Part shown: positions 54,433 through 64,000 of the stretch, piece by piece
Position numbering within the stretch: the first letter of the stretch is position 1
How the letters are laid out: the number at the start of each line of letters is the position of its first letter
DNA from: Lasioglossum baleicum
Taxonomy: Eukaryota > Arthropoda > Insecta > Hymenoptera > Halictidae
Reading direction: 5' to 3'
Length of the DNA stretch: 64,000 bases
Assembly (NCBI RefSeq): GCF_051020765.1
Contig: NC_134939.1
Span: 1,700,901 to 1,764,900 of the forward strand
Program-made: the position numbers and the translations under genes
The notes under the pieces: model-generated
The model's database searches: none
What the model was told of the DNA's origin: nothing
Seen by the model: only the letters and a program-made list of their open reading frames with translations

Positions 54433-57400
54433 TCATTTGCGCCGAGCTTGCTTCGTTGGACGCTGTGTTGATTGACCCTCGTGCTGCCTACGAGGTCGCC
54501 CTCGTTTACGGATGGTTGTTACTGGATCTGGTGGTGGGTTCGCCCGTGCTCCGTTGTAGGGCCTTAGCGCCGAGGTGTGGTACACCCCTACGCACACAGG
54601 CTGGTCCTCACGGGTCTCGATCTCGTAGCTGTTGGACCCTATGCGGCGCTTCACCACGTATGGTCCGTCCCTCTTTGGTGCGAACTTCGCTGTGTAGTTC
54701 CTCTCTCGTCGGCTGAGGGTGTGAGTGGTTACCCACACCAGGTCTCCTCTCTCGTAACCAGGATTGGGCCGGCGTCGTTGATCGGCATACTCCTTCCTCT
54801 GCTCCTGCTGACGTTCCTGGTTCTGCTGGGCTATCTGCATCGTGTCCGCCAGTGTCAACAGTTTTGGAGTAATTTCCGGCAGGAAATTTTCTGCTTGGAT
54901 GATGGTCCTCAAGTCCCGATTGGCGTCATCGGGCGTTCTCAGCTCTCTCCCGAACGTAAGGAAGGCTGCTGAGTACCCGGTTGTCACGCACCGGGCCGAA
55001 TTCATCGCAAATCGTATGGTTGGCAGCCTTTCGTCCCATGTAGAGTGGTCTCTACCGACGTAGATTCCAAGCTGCGCCTTCAGATCGCGATTCTTCCGTT
55101 CCACCGGGTTGGCCTCGGGATGATAGACAGGGGTGAACGCCTGTTGCAGCCCAAAACAGTGGGCTACCTGCTGCATGACCCCGCTGATGAATTGAGTGCC
55201 ATTGTCGCTGATGATTCGCCGTGGCATACCAAAACGAAGCATAACTTCGTTGATGAGGATCTCTGCACAGGCTTCCGCCGTTGCCTGCTGCAGTGGAAAC
55301 AGTTCCACCCATCGTGAGGCTGCGTCTTCCACGATGAAGATCCATCGATTCTCCCTCATTGTGGTCGGCAGAGGCCCAAAGAGGTCCATGGCGAGTATTT
55401 CAAATCTTTGCTGCATGACGGGCATCTGTAACAAACCGGCTGGTTTCAAATTGTTTGCTTTATACCTTTGACACTCCACGCAAGCATGAACGTAATTTGC
55501 GATTTCTCGGCTCATCCCAGGCCAAAAGTATCGGCTGATTATCCGATGTAGCGTACGCTGAGCTCCATAATGGCCCGCAGTGGCATCGTCGTGGTATGCT
55601 CGAAGAATTTCTTTCCTCTCGTGTGAAGGTACTACCAGCTGAGCTTCTTCCATGTCCACATTTGGAGCGTGTCGGTAGAGCACTCCGTTGTTGATCAAAT
55701 ATCCCCTCGTGGTCCACTTAATCATTTCGTCGTCTCGTGTAGTTGATTCAAGTGATTCGATTATGGTTTTCAGGGCCTCGTCTTTTAGTTGTTCCTCTCG
55801 GGTTACTGCTGGTCCTCGTGCTGGTATGTCGACGGAAATTTCTGCGATTTCCGTACTGCTTTCTTCGTTCCATGGTTCGCTCGGTAACCTTGACAGCATA
55901 TCGGCGACAACGTTGCATCGACCTGGAATATATTGAATATTCGGACAGTAAGGTTGTAATAACAGTGCCCATCGGGCGAGTCGTCCGCTTGGAGAGCGCA
56001 GAGACATCAGCCATTTCAAAGGTTGATGATCCGTGGCGATAGTAACAGGAGTTCCTTCGATGTATCCTCGGAACTTGTCAACAGCCCAAACAACTGCTAA
56101 TGCCTCTCTCTCGGTGGTTGAGTAGTTGCGTTCCGCCGCCGTCAGTAATCTGCTGGCATATTCAATGGGATGTTCCGATTCCTTCTCGCCTTGTAACAGA
56201 ACTGCTCCTATGGCATAGGCACTGGCGTCGGTACGTATGATGAAGGACTGTTTCTCGTCGGCGTATTGCAGAATCGGAGGACTCATAAGGGCTCCTTTCA
56301 GGTGCTCGAATGCTTGCTGTTGACTCGTCTTCCATTCCCAGGTTGCCTTTTTCTTTGTTAGCTGGGTCAGAGGTTGGGCAACTGTAGCGAAATTTGGTAC
56401 AAAACGTCTATACCATGAACAAGTTTGTAGGAAGGATATCAGCTGTTTCAGATTCGCCGGTGTAGCCATGCCTTGGATCGCCTTGACCTTCTCAGGATCG
56501 GGATGGATGCCTTCTGCTGTCAATACATGTCCAAGATATTTGATTTTCGGGCATCCCAGACGACATTTCTGCCGATTCATTCGGAGACCAAATTGGCGAA
56601 GTCTGTTAAAAACTGCTCTCAAGTCCTCGAGGTGCTCGGTGAAGTTGGCGGAGAGTACCAATATATCGTCCAGATAGACGAGAATATTGCGATCTCCTAA
56701 ACCAGCTCTCATCCGGTCCATGAGGCGTTGAAATGTAGCCGGTGCATTCTTCAACCCAAACGGCATCCGCTTGAATCGAAAAATTCCGAAAGGTGTCGTG
56801 AAGGCCGTTTTGTCTTGATCTTCTTCTCGTACGCCAATTTGCCAATAGCCTGATTGTAGATCCAGCGCAGACATGAATCCCGTTCTCTTGGCCGAATGGA
56901 GCAGGTCGTCGATCCGTGGCAGAGGATACGAATCAGTAATGGTAACGGCGTTGAGTTTGCGATAGTCCACGCAAACCCGAATACTGCCGTCCTTTTTAGG
57001 CACTAAAACTACGGGTGCGGCCCATGGTGATTCGCATTCCTCGATGACTTTTGCTTCCATCATTTTTTCTATTTCGGTGCGCAGCAGTTCTCTCTTTGCG
57101 GGTGGTATGCGATATGGCGGCACAGCGATTGGAGCGTGGTCCTCGGTGTTTATTCTATGGACAGCTTCCTTGCTCGGTGATGTGTTGGCTTGAAATAAAT
57201 CAGCGTTTTCTCTCAATAAGTCGCAGAGTTTTCGCTTTTCTTCGGGGGAGATACTTACCGCTTCGTCCTCCCTTATTTCCCCGATGTCGACGGTAGCGAT
57301 GTCCATCCTCGTCTCAAATGTTTGGATGCATCTCTCGAAAAAATTGTCGATATCTGGATAATTTGCGTTTGGCACTGGTTCCTCCATTTCGATTTCCTCC

Positions 57401-59046
57401 TGCAGGTAAGCCTGGAGTGTTGTTGTAACTTCCCGAATCGGGCTCAGACATTTCGGCGGAGGTTTCGCGAAATTCTGAATCTCGCGAATCGCATCTGTCG
57501 TTAAGGATAATAGAGGGACTCCTGTCTCCCCCTTGCCGAAAGATGCATTCCCAAACAGAACTTCATCCTGGAAATCGTGTAGATTTTCTGGTGCCTCCAC
57601 GAAATGCCATGTCCGCTGCGGAACATTCAATACAATTCCTGCGTCTTCGATGAAGTCGACGCCCAGCAGAGTTCGGTTGTCCTTTCCTTCCGGCAAGACA
57701 ATGAAGGTGGTCCGGAGGCAGCGACCACGAAGCTCTACTTCAAGATGAGCCGCTTTAACACCCTGAATGCGTGGGTTTCCGTCTGCCAGCGCGACTTCCA
57801 TTTTCCGTTCTTCGAATAGGTAGCCTTTCGTCTTCAACAGAGAGTACAAGCTCTGACTCGCAACGCTGCACTTCGCTCCTGTATCGAAGAAGGCCTGCCC
57901 TTTTTCTCCGGCGATGGTGATGTCGACCGCTGGTCGCTGTCGTGGATGTATGGTTGCACTTACTGTGCAAAATGCTGCAGACGTCGGGGTTTTGGCCGTC
58001 TTCGTGCAGTCCGGGCATTTGCTGCGTACGACTCCCGGTTTACCGCATCCGTAGCATTGCAGCGGAGTGCGACTCACTGGGGGCTGCGTGAATCCTGGCT
58101 GCAGCGTGGTTGAGGTGGTCGTTGGCTTCGGTACTGGCACGTTGTTTTTTCGGAAACGGCAGTCGGCGGTGGCGTGTCCTGGGCGGCGGCAAATATTGCA
58201 GCGGCGGTGGTCCCTGGGATACGGTTTGGCAAATATCCCCTCCGTCCGATGGTAATGCGTAGATGGTTGTCGTTGTTTACCCTGGGTCTCCTTCTCGAGA
58301 TCTTCTACTTCTCGGGCACGCTTGATCAGGTCGGTGAATGTTTTTACCGATTCCCGGGGAATTTTCTTCCGAAGTGGAAGGCGTAAGAGACCGTAGATCA
58401 TGTCTATTTGGACTGATTCCGGGTGCGGGTTTGGCAATTCTGCCAGCCGTGCCCGTTTCTGGCTAATAAACAGATCCGTCAGAGTGTTTGCGTCCTGCGT
58501 GGTCCGGAACAACTCCGTGTATATCTGATGTGCGGGACGTCGAGGTGCAAAAGTTGTTTTGATCGTATCCAAGGCTTCCTTCCATGTTGATACGGATCCT
58601 CGCACACCTCGCCACCAGATAGCTGCGTGTTTCTCGAAGAGCAGTGGTAATCCTTTCAAAGCGTTTTCATCGCTAATATTTTCGATATCCTTAAATATCG
58701 AGATAGCGGCGATGAACGCGCTGACTTTCATGTAGTCATGACAGCCATCGAAACGTTCCTTACATCTCGTGAAACTTTTTAGACAAACAGGAGGTTTATC
58801 GTTCAGGGATCCCAGGAGCTGGGAAAATTGGCTCGGTGAAAACTGGATACTTGGACTGGGACTCAGGTCAGAATTGGAGATGGAGTCGGAATTCAGGTCG
58901 TGAGCCTCGGCCTGCACGTTGGGCGTCAAAATTTTTGTAGGATCCGACATACTAGTAGGAACAGGTTCTCTCTCTCGTATCGCAAGGAATAGGAATTGGG
59001 ATTTCTCTCTGAACAAAGAATATATTTTCCAATTAGTTTCATACAT
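54433..59046 (-). CDS. gag-pol: gag-pol polyprotein of Ty3/gypsy element 2
   Basis: One uninterrupted frame of 1537 codons from the first Met at 59046. The Met at 58950 (MSDPT, A at -3) is a better start, and both lie inside the 5' LTR. Order: gag/capsid (about residues 85-260), zinc knuckle CNICRRPGHATADC (about 283-296), a second knuckle CYGCGKPGVVRSKC whose His is Val, protease DTGA (about 388), reverse transcriptase with YLDD (about 791), RNase H (about 930-1060; TDASAYAIGA, TDHQPLKWL), integrase zinc finger (HYGAQR...CVEC, about 1155-1195), integrase core (LAMDLFGPLP, ISDNGTQF, ANPVERKNRD) and a basic C-terminus. All key catalytic motifs are present. Gag and pol are fused without a frameshift. 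Confidence 0.93.
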   Translation of the reverse strand: MYETNWKIYSLFREKSQFLFLAIREREPVPTSMSDPTKILTPNVQAEAHDLNSDSISNSDLSPSPSIQFSPSQFSQLLGSLNDKPPVCLKSFTRCKERFDGCHDYMKVSAFIAAISIFKDIENISDENALKGLPLLFEKHAAIWWRGVRGSVSTWKEALDTIKTTFAPRRPAHQIYTELFRTTQDANTLTDLFISQKRARLAELPNPHPESVQIDMIYGLLRLPLRKKIPRESVKTFTDLIKRAREVEDLEKETQGKQRQPSTHYHRTEGIFAKPYPRDHRRCNICRRPGHATADCRFRKNNVPVPKPTTTSTTLQPGFTQPPVSRTPLQCYGCGKPGVVRSKCPDCTKTAKTPTSAAFCTVSATIHPRQRPAVDITIAGEKGQAFFDTGAKCSVASQSLYSLLKTKGYLFEERKMEVALADGNPRIQGVKAAHLEVELRGRCLRTTFIVLPEGKDNRTLLGVDFIEDAGIVLNVPQRTWHFVEAPENLHDFQDEVLFGNASFGKGETGVPLLSLTTDAIREIQNFAKPPPKCLSPIREVTTTLQAYLQEEIEMEEPVPNANYPDIDNFFERCIQTFETRMDIATVDIGEIREDEAVSISPEEKRKLCDLLRENADLFQANTSPSKEAVHRINTEDHAPIAVPPYRIPPAKRELLRTEIEKMMEAKVIEECESPWAAPVVLVPKKDGSIRVCVDYRKLNAVTITDSYPLPRIDDLLHSAKRTGFMSALDLQSGYWQIGVREEDQDKTAFTTPFGIFRFKRMPFGLKNAPATFQRLMDRMRAGLGDRNILVYLDDILVLSANFTEHLEDLRAVFNRLRQFGLRMNRQKCRLGCPKIKYLGHVLTAEGIHPDPEKVKAIQGMATPANLKQLISFLQTCSWYRRFVPNFATVAQPLTQLTKKKATWEWKTSQQQAFEHLKGALMSPPILQYADEKQSFIIRTDASAYAIGAVLLQGEKESEHPIEYASRLLTAAERNYSTTEREALAVVWAVDKFRGYIEGTPVTIATDHQPLKWLMSLRSPSGRLARWALLLQPYCPNIQYIPGRCNVVADMLSRLPSEPWNEESSTEIAEISVDIPARGPAVTREEQLKDEALKTIIESLESTTRDDEMIKWTTRGYLINNGVLYRHAPNVDMEEAQLVVPSHERKEILRAYHDDATAGHYGAQRTLHRIISRYFWPGMSREIANYVHACVECQRYKANNLKPAGLLQMPVMQQRFEILAMDLFGPLPTTMRENRWIFIVEDAASRWVELFPLQQATAEACAEILINEVMLRFGMPRRIISDNGTQFISGVMQQVAHCFGLQQAFTPVYHPEANPVERKNRDLKAQLGIYVGRDHSTWDERLPTIRFAMNSARCVTTGYSAAFLTFGRELRTPDDANRDLRTIIQAENFLPEITPKLLTLADTMQIAQQNQERQQEQRKEYADQRRRPNPGYERGDLVWVTTHTLSRRERNYTAKFAPKRDGPYVVKRRIGSNSYEIETREDQPVCVGVYHTSALRPYNGARANPPPDPVTTIRKRGRPRRQHEGQSTQRPTKQARRK
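58911..58928 (-). other. primer binding site, tRNA-Lys-like
   Basis: On the minus strand TGACGCCCAACGTG starts 6 nt after the 5' LTR. It resembles the complement of the insect tRNA-Lys(CUU) 3' end (TGGCGCCCAACGTG, from memory) with one mismatch in the first 14. The gag frame reads straight through it. Confidence 0.55.
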
Positions 59047-59687
59047 CGAAAGTTTTCGTAGAATTTACAATAAACCTTTGAAGAAGGTTAGCAACGAAAG
59101 ATTAAAATAATTTTACTAATAAAAGGTTTTCCCATCAGGCGTCCGGTTTATCTCAACCGTACTCTCCTATTGGGAAAAACGACGACGACTCGGTTTCACC
59201 AGGTGTCCTCTGTAAGCTCGGCGGCCGGCCTTCATGGCCGTCCTCTCCAAGACGTACAGAGTAACCTGGTGAACCTACTTTCAGGCGGCCAGGAAGCTAC
59301 CCTGTTCTTTCCTCTCGGCGGGCGGCCGGCCTTCATGGCCGTCCTCTCCCATTTATCCAGAGAGGCGTCCAGGTGCAACCCCTGTCCTCTCCTGAGCTGC
59401 CGGGCGTCCGATAGCATTGCTTCGTACTCTCCCTAACCTATGGGCGGCCGTGGTCTTACCTCGTCCTCTCCCACAGGCGCAGCAAAAGTGATTTCTCCGC
59501 GATCGTCTACCGGTATTTATACTAGTCGTTGCTAACCCTTGTTTGGGCGTTGTTAGGGATTTTAGAAGTTTCTCGAACATGCGGCCTTCTAGAACATTCG
59601 GTCGCGGCGCGATTCTTTTCTTAATCTCAGGGTAGTGCCGAGGCGGATTGGCACCCCTGGGGTTGTCTCGTTCCTCGTCGCGTTACA
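58935..59687 (-). repeat. 5' LTR of element 2
   Basis: Identical by eye to the 3' LTR. TATAAATA at 59514-59521; hairpin-unit array at 59140-59477. Its last 16 sense bases encode the first five codons from the MSDPT start. Confidence 0.9.
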
Positions 59688-60449
59688 TTCTTCATTTGAG
59701 GCCAAGCGTAGCCTAACATGCAATTTGAATCCGGACATATCCGGAATCAAACTTTGTTGGCTTATAATCACAAATCTTTACCAAATGTAATGACACCAAA
59801 AAGAGCACTCAATAAAGCTTTATACTATAACAAAATGGTCAATAAAGTTTTGTAATTTTTGAAAAGCTAACAGAATGATTGGTAATATTCAAATATTAAT
59901 AACTATACTAATTTAGATGATAATAAAATAAAATCTATGCGAAAGTGCTCTGTATACCTACCCAAACAACTTTTGTAATATAAGAATTTACAGAATTTTC
60001 CTTCAAACACTTGAAAATCGCCAATGAACAGACGCTGTCTTAGAGACTGTTTAAGAACGCTAAGCGCGCCTTAAAATCTCACGACTTTTGATGAAGTTTA
60101 CTACTTCACGGGTGTACAAATAGAAAAAATAATATTGCAGCCTTATTCTTCAGACCTTTAACTACAACGAACAACAAAAATTTTATGCCATACGCAAAAA
60201 TTTAGAAGTCGAATTTTTTTCACTTTTTCGGGCCAAATACCCCACTGTGCGGCGCGGCGTACCGCCAACGCTCTGATCCGAGCGCGGCGCGGCGCGGCGG
60301 CCCAGGGCGCGCTCTCATTGGTCCGTGTTTTTCGTTAATAACTGTTAAACAAAGCCGCGGACGCCATTTTAGCAAAGGAAAATGTCGCTTCAAATGACCC
60401 AAGGAACCTCCCATTTCCGGGACTTACACTTGGTCTGGGACACCCTGTA

Positions 60450-60861
60450 TATATTTTATATATGTTATTTGTATAGTGATTTTAATTGTAATTGTTATTT
60501 TCATTACACTTTTTATGTCAATTCCACATGCGTTCTTCTGATAAAGCTAGGTTTAACTTTAAACTCGTGTTTGTAGAGAGAGAATTCTATTTTTACTCTT
60601 CCCTTCTCTTTTAATTCAATTAACATTTATGGACCTTTAAGGCTTCCTGGGGACGTCTTAGAGACCTCCCGAATGACCAACGAAGCCTCATGAACGTTTT
60701 TTAGACGTCAAATCAATTTTTCAGACGTCGTTTCCTAACACAAGACGTTCAGGAGACGATCGAAAGACGTTAATATAACATTCGGAACATCTTTAAGTTT
60801 TCTGAATGTCCAACTGGAGACGTCTTTCGGACGTCTTTAAGACGTGTTTGTGCTTTCTGGG
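60450..60861. mobile_element. CCCAGATA element, right half (interrupted)
   Basis: Continues the copy begun at 45502: TTGTAATTGTTATTTTCATT, CAATTCCACATGCGTTCTTC and the AGACGTC-rich side, ending TGCTTTCTGGG. Matches 5530-5870 in reverse. Confidence 0.7.
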
Positions 60862-60942
60862 CTCAACAATCTCTTCTCGTTAAAACAATGATCTTCACAC
60901 CTTATCTCAAACTACTATTTAAAGTTAAAGGAGAAGCATTAA

Positions 60943-61399
60943 GGGGGTCGATTTGTAACTAGAAAGGGACTAGAATCTTACTAGAAAAATGGCTCGAAAC
61001 ATGGGTTTGCGCCCAGACGTTGTTTGACCTTATTTGAGCAAATTGTGGGCTGGGTGAGGGCTCATTCTAAAGAGGAAGGATCATCACACTGCGCTCTGGT
61101 CATCATAGCAGTCAAAAAGTCTTTTAGGGACAAAAAAATGCATTGAAATCTGCGGGTTTTTTTCCTAGATATTTATTTTACTTTGGGTACCTCATATTAT
61201 TAGTTATAAACATAATCTCGTTAACCTCATGACTGGAGCGCACTGCATCTAACCTTCCTCTTTAGAATGAGCCCTCACCCAGCCCACAATTTGCTCAAAT
61301 AAGGTCAAACAACGTCTGGGCGCAAACCCATGTTTCGAGCCATTTTTCTAGTAAGATTCTAGTCCCTTTCTACTTACAAATCGAGCCTATACTACCCCC
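60943..61399. mobile_element. piggyBac-like MITE, copy 2
   Basis: GGGGGTCGATTTGTAACTAG on the left and CTACTTACAAATCGAGCC...CCCCC on the right; TTAA before and TTAG after (one mismatch). Arms as in 34499-34961. Confidence 0.78.
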
Positions 61400-61403
61400 T
61401 TAG

Positions 61404-63599
61404 GAACCGATCATTGTTACAAGAATGCAAAACTGAGAGCAAAAAGAATAAGTTGCAACGTTGATTTTTCAACATGGATTTACTCGAAAACGAAATCATA
61501 AACGAAAAAACTTTATTCTTTCTATCGACGTATTTCTTCATGTAGATTCATCTCTTATCGGCTCCTTTCATTTTTTTAATGATACGAGAAAACGTGTAAG
61601 ACAAAAAACAGACCAATATTGTGCGCATAACACCGCACGACCGAAGTGAAGACTTCTATGTATTCTATGTATTACACAAACTACTTAATAGTATGTAAAA
61701 GCTTCATATTATTAATGAACAATTATGATAATGAATAATGAATAATGAACAATATATAATAAACAGGCAGCGACATTTCCCACGTTTATCAAGCTTACAA
61801 ATCATTCGTTCAGAGTCCGTTCAAAAAACTTAAAAATACCGCTGTAGGAAAGTTTGTTTTGATAACTTAATTTAACATTATTCCGTCATTACAATATTTT
61901 CTATTGGTGGATCTGATCACATTTGAAAATATTGAACTATTTGATCTTTCCGCGTCAATAAATGTTGGTATTCCTGATCGCACACATTATTGGGAGATTT
62001 TGTTTATATGCGGTTGGCAATAGAGTATAGAGAATGTATCAAAACACAGAACGAACATGTAATACTTCTATCTTATTTTGTAAGTGTTATTATCTATACA
62101 TAAATAAGTATATAAAAAGGTAAATAAGAGTCGCTCCTAATTACTCTCCAACAATAAATTATGTCAGTCGTTCTGTGAATAAAGGCTGTCGAAAGGTTTG
62201 GCTATTGTTATAAGATATTGCAGATATTGTATAAAATTTCATACATAACACATTAATAACATGAGATCAATTTATCAGAACATTGATTAATGCAAGGTGC
62301 ACATGCATTATAAGTAATAGCACGAAATATTTTATGATATACACATACAGGGTTCTCAATTACTGTAGTATCCACTTTTTATTATAGCTATATTTCGAAG
62401 AACCAATTTCTGCGAGAAAATTATATGCCTTTGTTAATAAAGGAATACGATTATTTTTATAATCTGCAAACGCTCCCAGTTCTATCTTCTTATTCGACCC
62501 AACCACAGTTGTACAACATTAATTTGACTTGTCTGGAATAGCTGCAATACGACATACATATACAATATGTATAACACTTACGTATATACCACTTTATAAC
62601 CTTTAAAATGTTTAACACGATCCACATAGTAAAATCAATGACCGTTTACCATTAGATCCACCACGGACTGGATAAAATTTGGTGGAAAAATGTTTCAATA
62701 TTATTTAGAATATTAGTAGTTGTACGATTTAGATACAGTAATATTTTAAATAGAGAACGGAATTATATAGTTTCTTTAATTTAATAATCTAACAAGGGAA
62801 CATATTCAGATGCGAAAATCGGATTTTGATGAAACTTTGGGAGTTTATAGTTCTCTGAAAAATATTTGACACGTATTTTTTTTATCGGCAACCATCCACT
62901 TTGAAGGGGTGAAAATAGCCCTCAAAGTTGGGGGTCAAAACCATACTTTTTGAGATATCTCGGAAACCAGAGGTCGAAAAAATTTGAATTTTTTTTTTAA
63001 ATTGTGTGTTTTTCAATGGGCAATGTAGTCGCGCAAGAAAATTTTAACAAAAGTTTTTTGTTTAAACAATATATTAAAAATTTGATTTTGTTTGTAGTTT
63101 CTCGTATTTATTGTTGGTGAATTTTAATGTAAACTTGGGTGCGTGATCTTTGATCCAAAATAAGGGATACATGTTTCAGGATTTTCTTTTTTTTTGCCAT
63201 TTAACAATAATTATGCATAATGGAATATAGTCTTGCATCTGGCGTGTGGAGGAATTCTGGCTTGTTTTATCGGAATATGAGCATTTAGTATAAACATATA
63301 TTGTATTTTAAACAATAACGCTGGATGACATGTCGTTTATTGTTTTATCAGTAGCTAAAGAAGGTGGCGCAGATACCAGCGTGACGCGGTGCTAATTACC
63401 GCGGCAGAGTAAGGGTACCGACTGGTATGTATAGCCAATTCTCCTGGAAATTTCTCCGGTTGTTGGGTGTTTCCTTGTTATTATTACTGTGATATCTTTC
63501 CATCAAAATGTTTATAATGTTCATCAGATTGACCTTCATGTTTGTAAAAACGAATCTAAAAATAAACAATCAGTAAAAGTAAATTATTTGAAGGATCCA
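61404..63599. other. no gene recognised
   Basis: About 2.2 kb of AT-rich sequence. TACAGGGTTCTCAATTAC near 62347 may be a decayed element end, and the text around 62880-63060 (TTTTGAGATATCTCGG) is common in decayed DNA transposons. A 62-residue frame (61461-61649) has no motif. Confidence 0.5.
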
Positions 63600-63720
63600 C
63601 AGTGTATTTGTATATGCTCATATAAGGAGCATATTTATTTATTAAAAGCCGCGTCCCACAAATCCAAGTTTCGACCCAAAATCTAGTTAGATTCTAGTTC
63701 TTTGCATAATTTCCTATAGT
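63600..63720. mobile_element. possible fragment of the TTAA MITE family
   Basis: CAAGTTTCGACCCAAAATCT and TAGATTCTAGTTCTTTGC resemble the arm of 34499-34961, strongly diverged. Confidence 0.35.
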
Positions 63721-63829
63721 TCCCTGCAGTCGGAGTCTTCCCCCATAAACTCGAAATCGAAACATCCGACCTATAATGTTTCCACTTCCTATGATTTTTA
63801 AAATTTTAAGGATATGAAATTGGTATGAA

Positions 63830-63929
63830 ACCTTATACAATACCTAAATGTATGGTAATTGATTAGATAACAACATATTTCATAATGCAAACAATTTTTT
63901 GAATAACGGTATAGCAATTGTTATTGGCG
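63830..63929 (+). repeat. dispersed repeat A, copy 5
   Basis: ATGGTAATTGATTAGATAAC and TTTTTTGAATAACGGTATAG match copy 1; the tail is cut by the next element. Confidence 0.65.
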
Positions 63930-64000
63930 CACAGTGGTCTAGAAGTCAGTTCTAGTGCGAATTAATTATTGTGCGAGGAAATAATTGGCATTTTGTGTAA
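63930..64000. mobile_element. CACAGTGG element start (Transib-like), copy 5, partial
   Basis: CACAGTGGTCTAGAAGTC follows TGGCG, breaking repeat A at the point where other copies read on. The right end is outside the window. Confidence 0.45.

Larger units (their letters stand above)
53628..59687 (-). mobile_element. complete Ty3/gypsy retrotransposon (element 2)
   Basis: A 6060-bp element on the minus strand: two 753-bp LTRs that appear identical by eye, a tRNA-Lys-like primer site, one long gag-pol frame, a polypurine tract and a 6-bp duplication TTCTTC (53622-53627, 59688-59693). Identical LTRs and the intact frame indicate very recent insertion and possible current activity. There is no env frame. 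It lies inside CACAGTGG copy 3. Confidence 0.93.
48880..60249. mobile_element. CACAGTGG element (Transib-like), copy 3, hosting two elements
   Basis: CACAGTGGGGTATTTGGCC on the left; GGCCAAATACCCCACTGTG on the right (ending 60249). Flanks are GGGCG (48875-48879, shared with copy 2) and CGGCG (60250-60254). Without the nested palindrome and gypsy element it is about 1.26 kb. The remaining sequence (48880-49493, 53542-53627, 59688-60249) has no recognisable transposase. Confidence 0.6.
47801..60447. mobile_element. CAGGGTGTTCC element, interrupted by an 11.4-kb nest
   Basis: CAGGGTGTTCCAGTCC on the left and the mirrored end ACTTGGTCTGGGACACCCTG on the right (ending 60447), with matching arms (47801-47968 and 60250-60447) including GGAAATGGGAGGTTCCTTGG and ACGGACCAATC. 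TA flanks. The GC-rich centre received CACAGTGG elements. Confidence 0.75.

Overview
The window looks like transposon-dense, AT-rich insect chromatin. A hymenopteran (ant, bee or wasp) is my best guess, from the Tc1/mariner-type CAGGGTG elements, hAT foldbacks, TTAA elements and Ty3/gypsy elements; the species cannot be read from the sequence. I found no convincing intact host gene. One weak internal-exon candidate lies at 9848-10088 on the minus strand. Almost everything recognisable is mobile DNA, and most of it is non-autonomous, palindromic (foldback) and nested.

Layout. 1-3415: the 3' part of a Ty3/gypsy retrotransposon (RNase H tail, integrase, then an LTR); its LTR carries six tandem hairpins with compensatory base changes. 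3416-14600: dispersed repeat A, several inverted-repeat elements, a hAT-type element with an 8-bp duplication, and palindromic elements one inside another. 14600-21200: a possible piggyBac-type tail, a decayed ORF of a recurrent insect transposon-like family, and a decayed mariner-like element with DDE transposase remnants. 21600-34500: four large elements. Three are hAT foldbacks with 8-bp target duplications, each keeping only the C-terminal hAT dimerisation end of a transposase; the fourth is a CACAGTGG element. One hAT reading frame is split by a 5S-rRNA-derived SINE with a perfect 15-bp duplication. Another hAT foldback sits inside a GC-rich solo-LTR-like element with a 70-bp tandem array. 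34500-45500: TTAA-type and TA-type MITEs and fragments. 45502-60861: a five-level nest. A CCCAGATA element with a microsatellite core is split by CAGGGTG elements. One of these is split by CACAGTGG elements with 5-bp GC-rich duplications (Transib-like; the terminus equals the RAG RSS heptamer). Inside the second of these lie a 4-kb palindrome and a 6.06-kb, apparently intact Ty3/gypsy element (minus strand, LTRs identical by eye, one 1537-residue gag-pol frame). 60862-64000: one more TTAA MITE, sparse sequence, another copy of repeat A and the start of another CACAGTGG element at the right edge.

The most unusual signals are: (1) LTRs built around arrays of short hairpins whose stems change in a compensated way between units; (2) the RSS-heptamer-like CACAGTGG family, which repeatedly lands in the GC-rich island of the CAGGGTG elements; (3) the 5S-derived SINE; and (4) a gag start codon lying inside the LTR, so that the frame is read through the presumed tRNA-Lys primer binding site.
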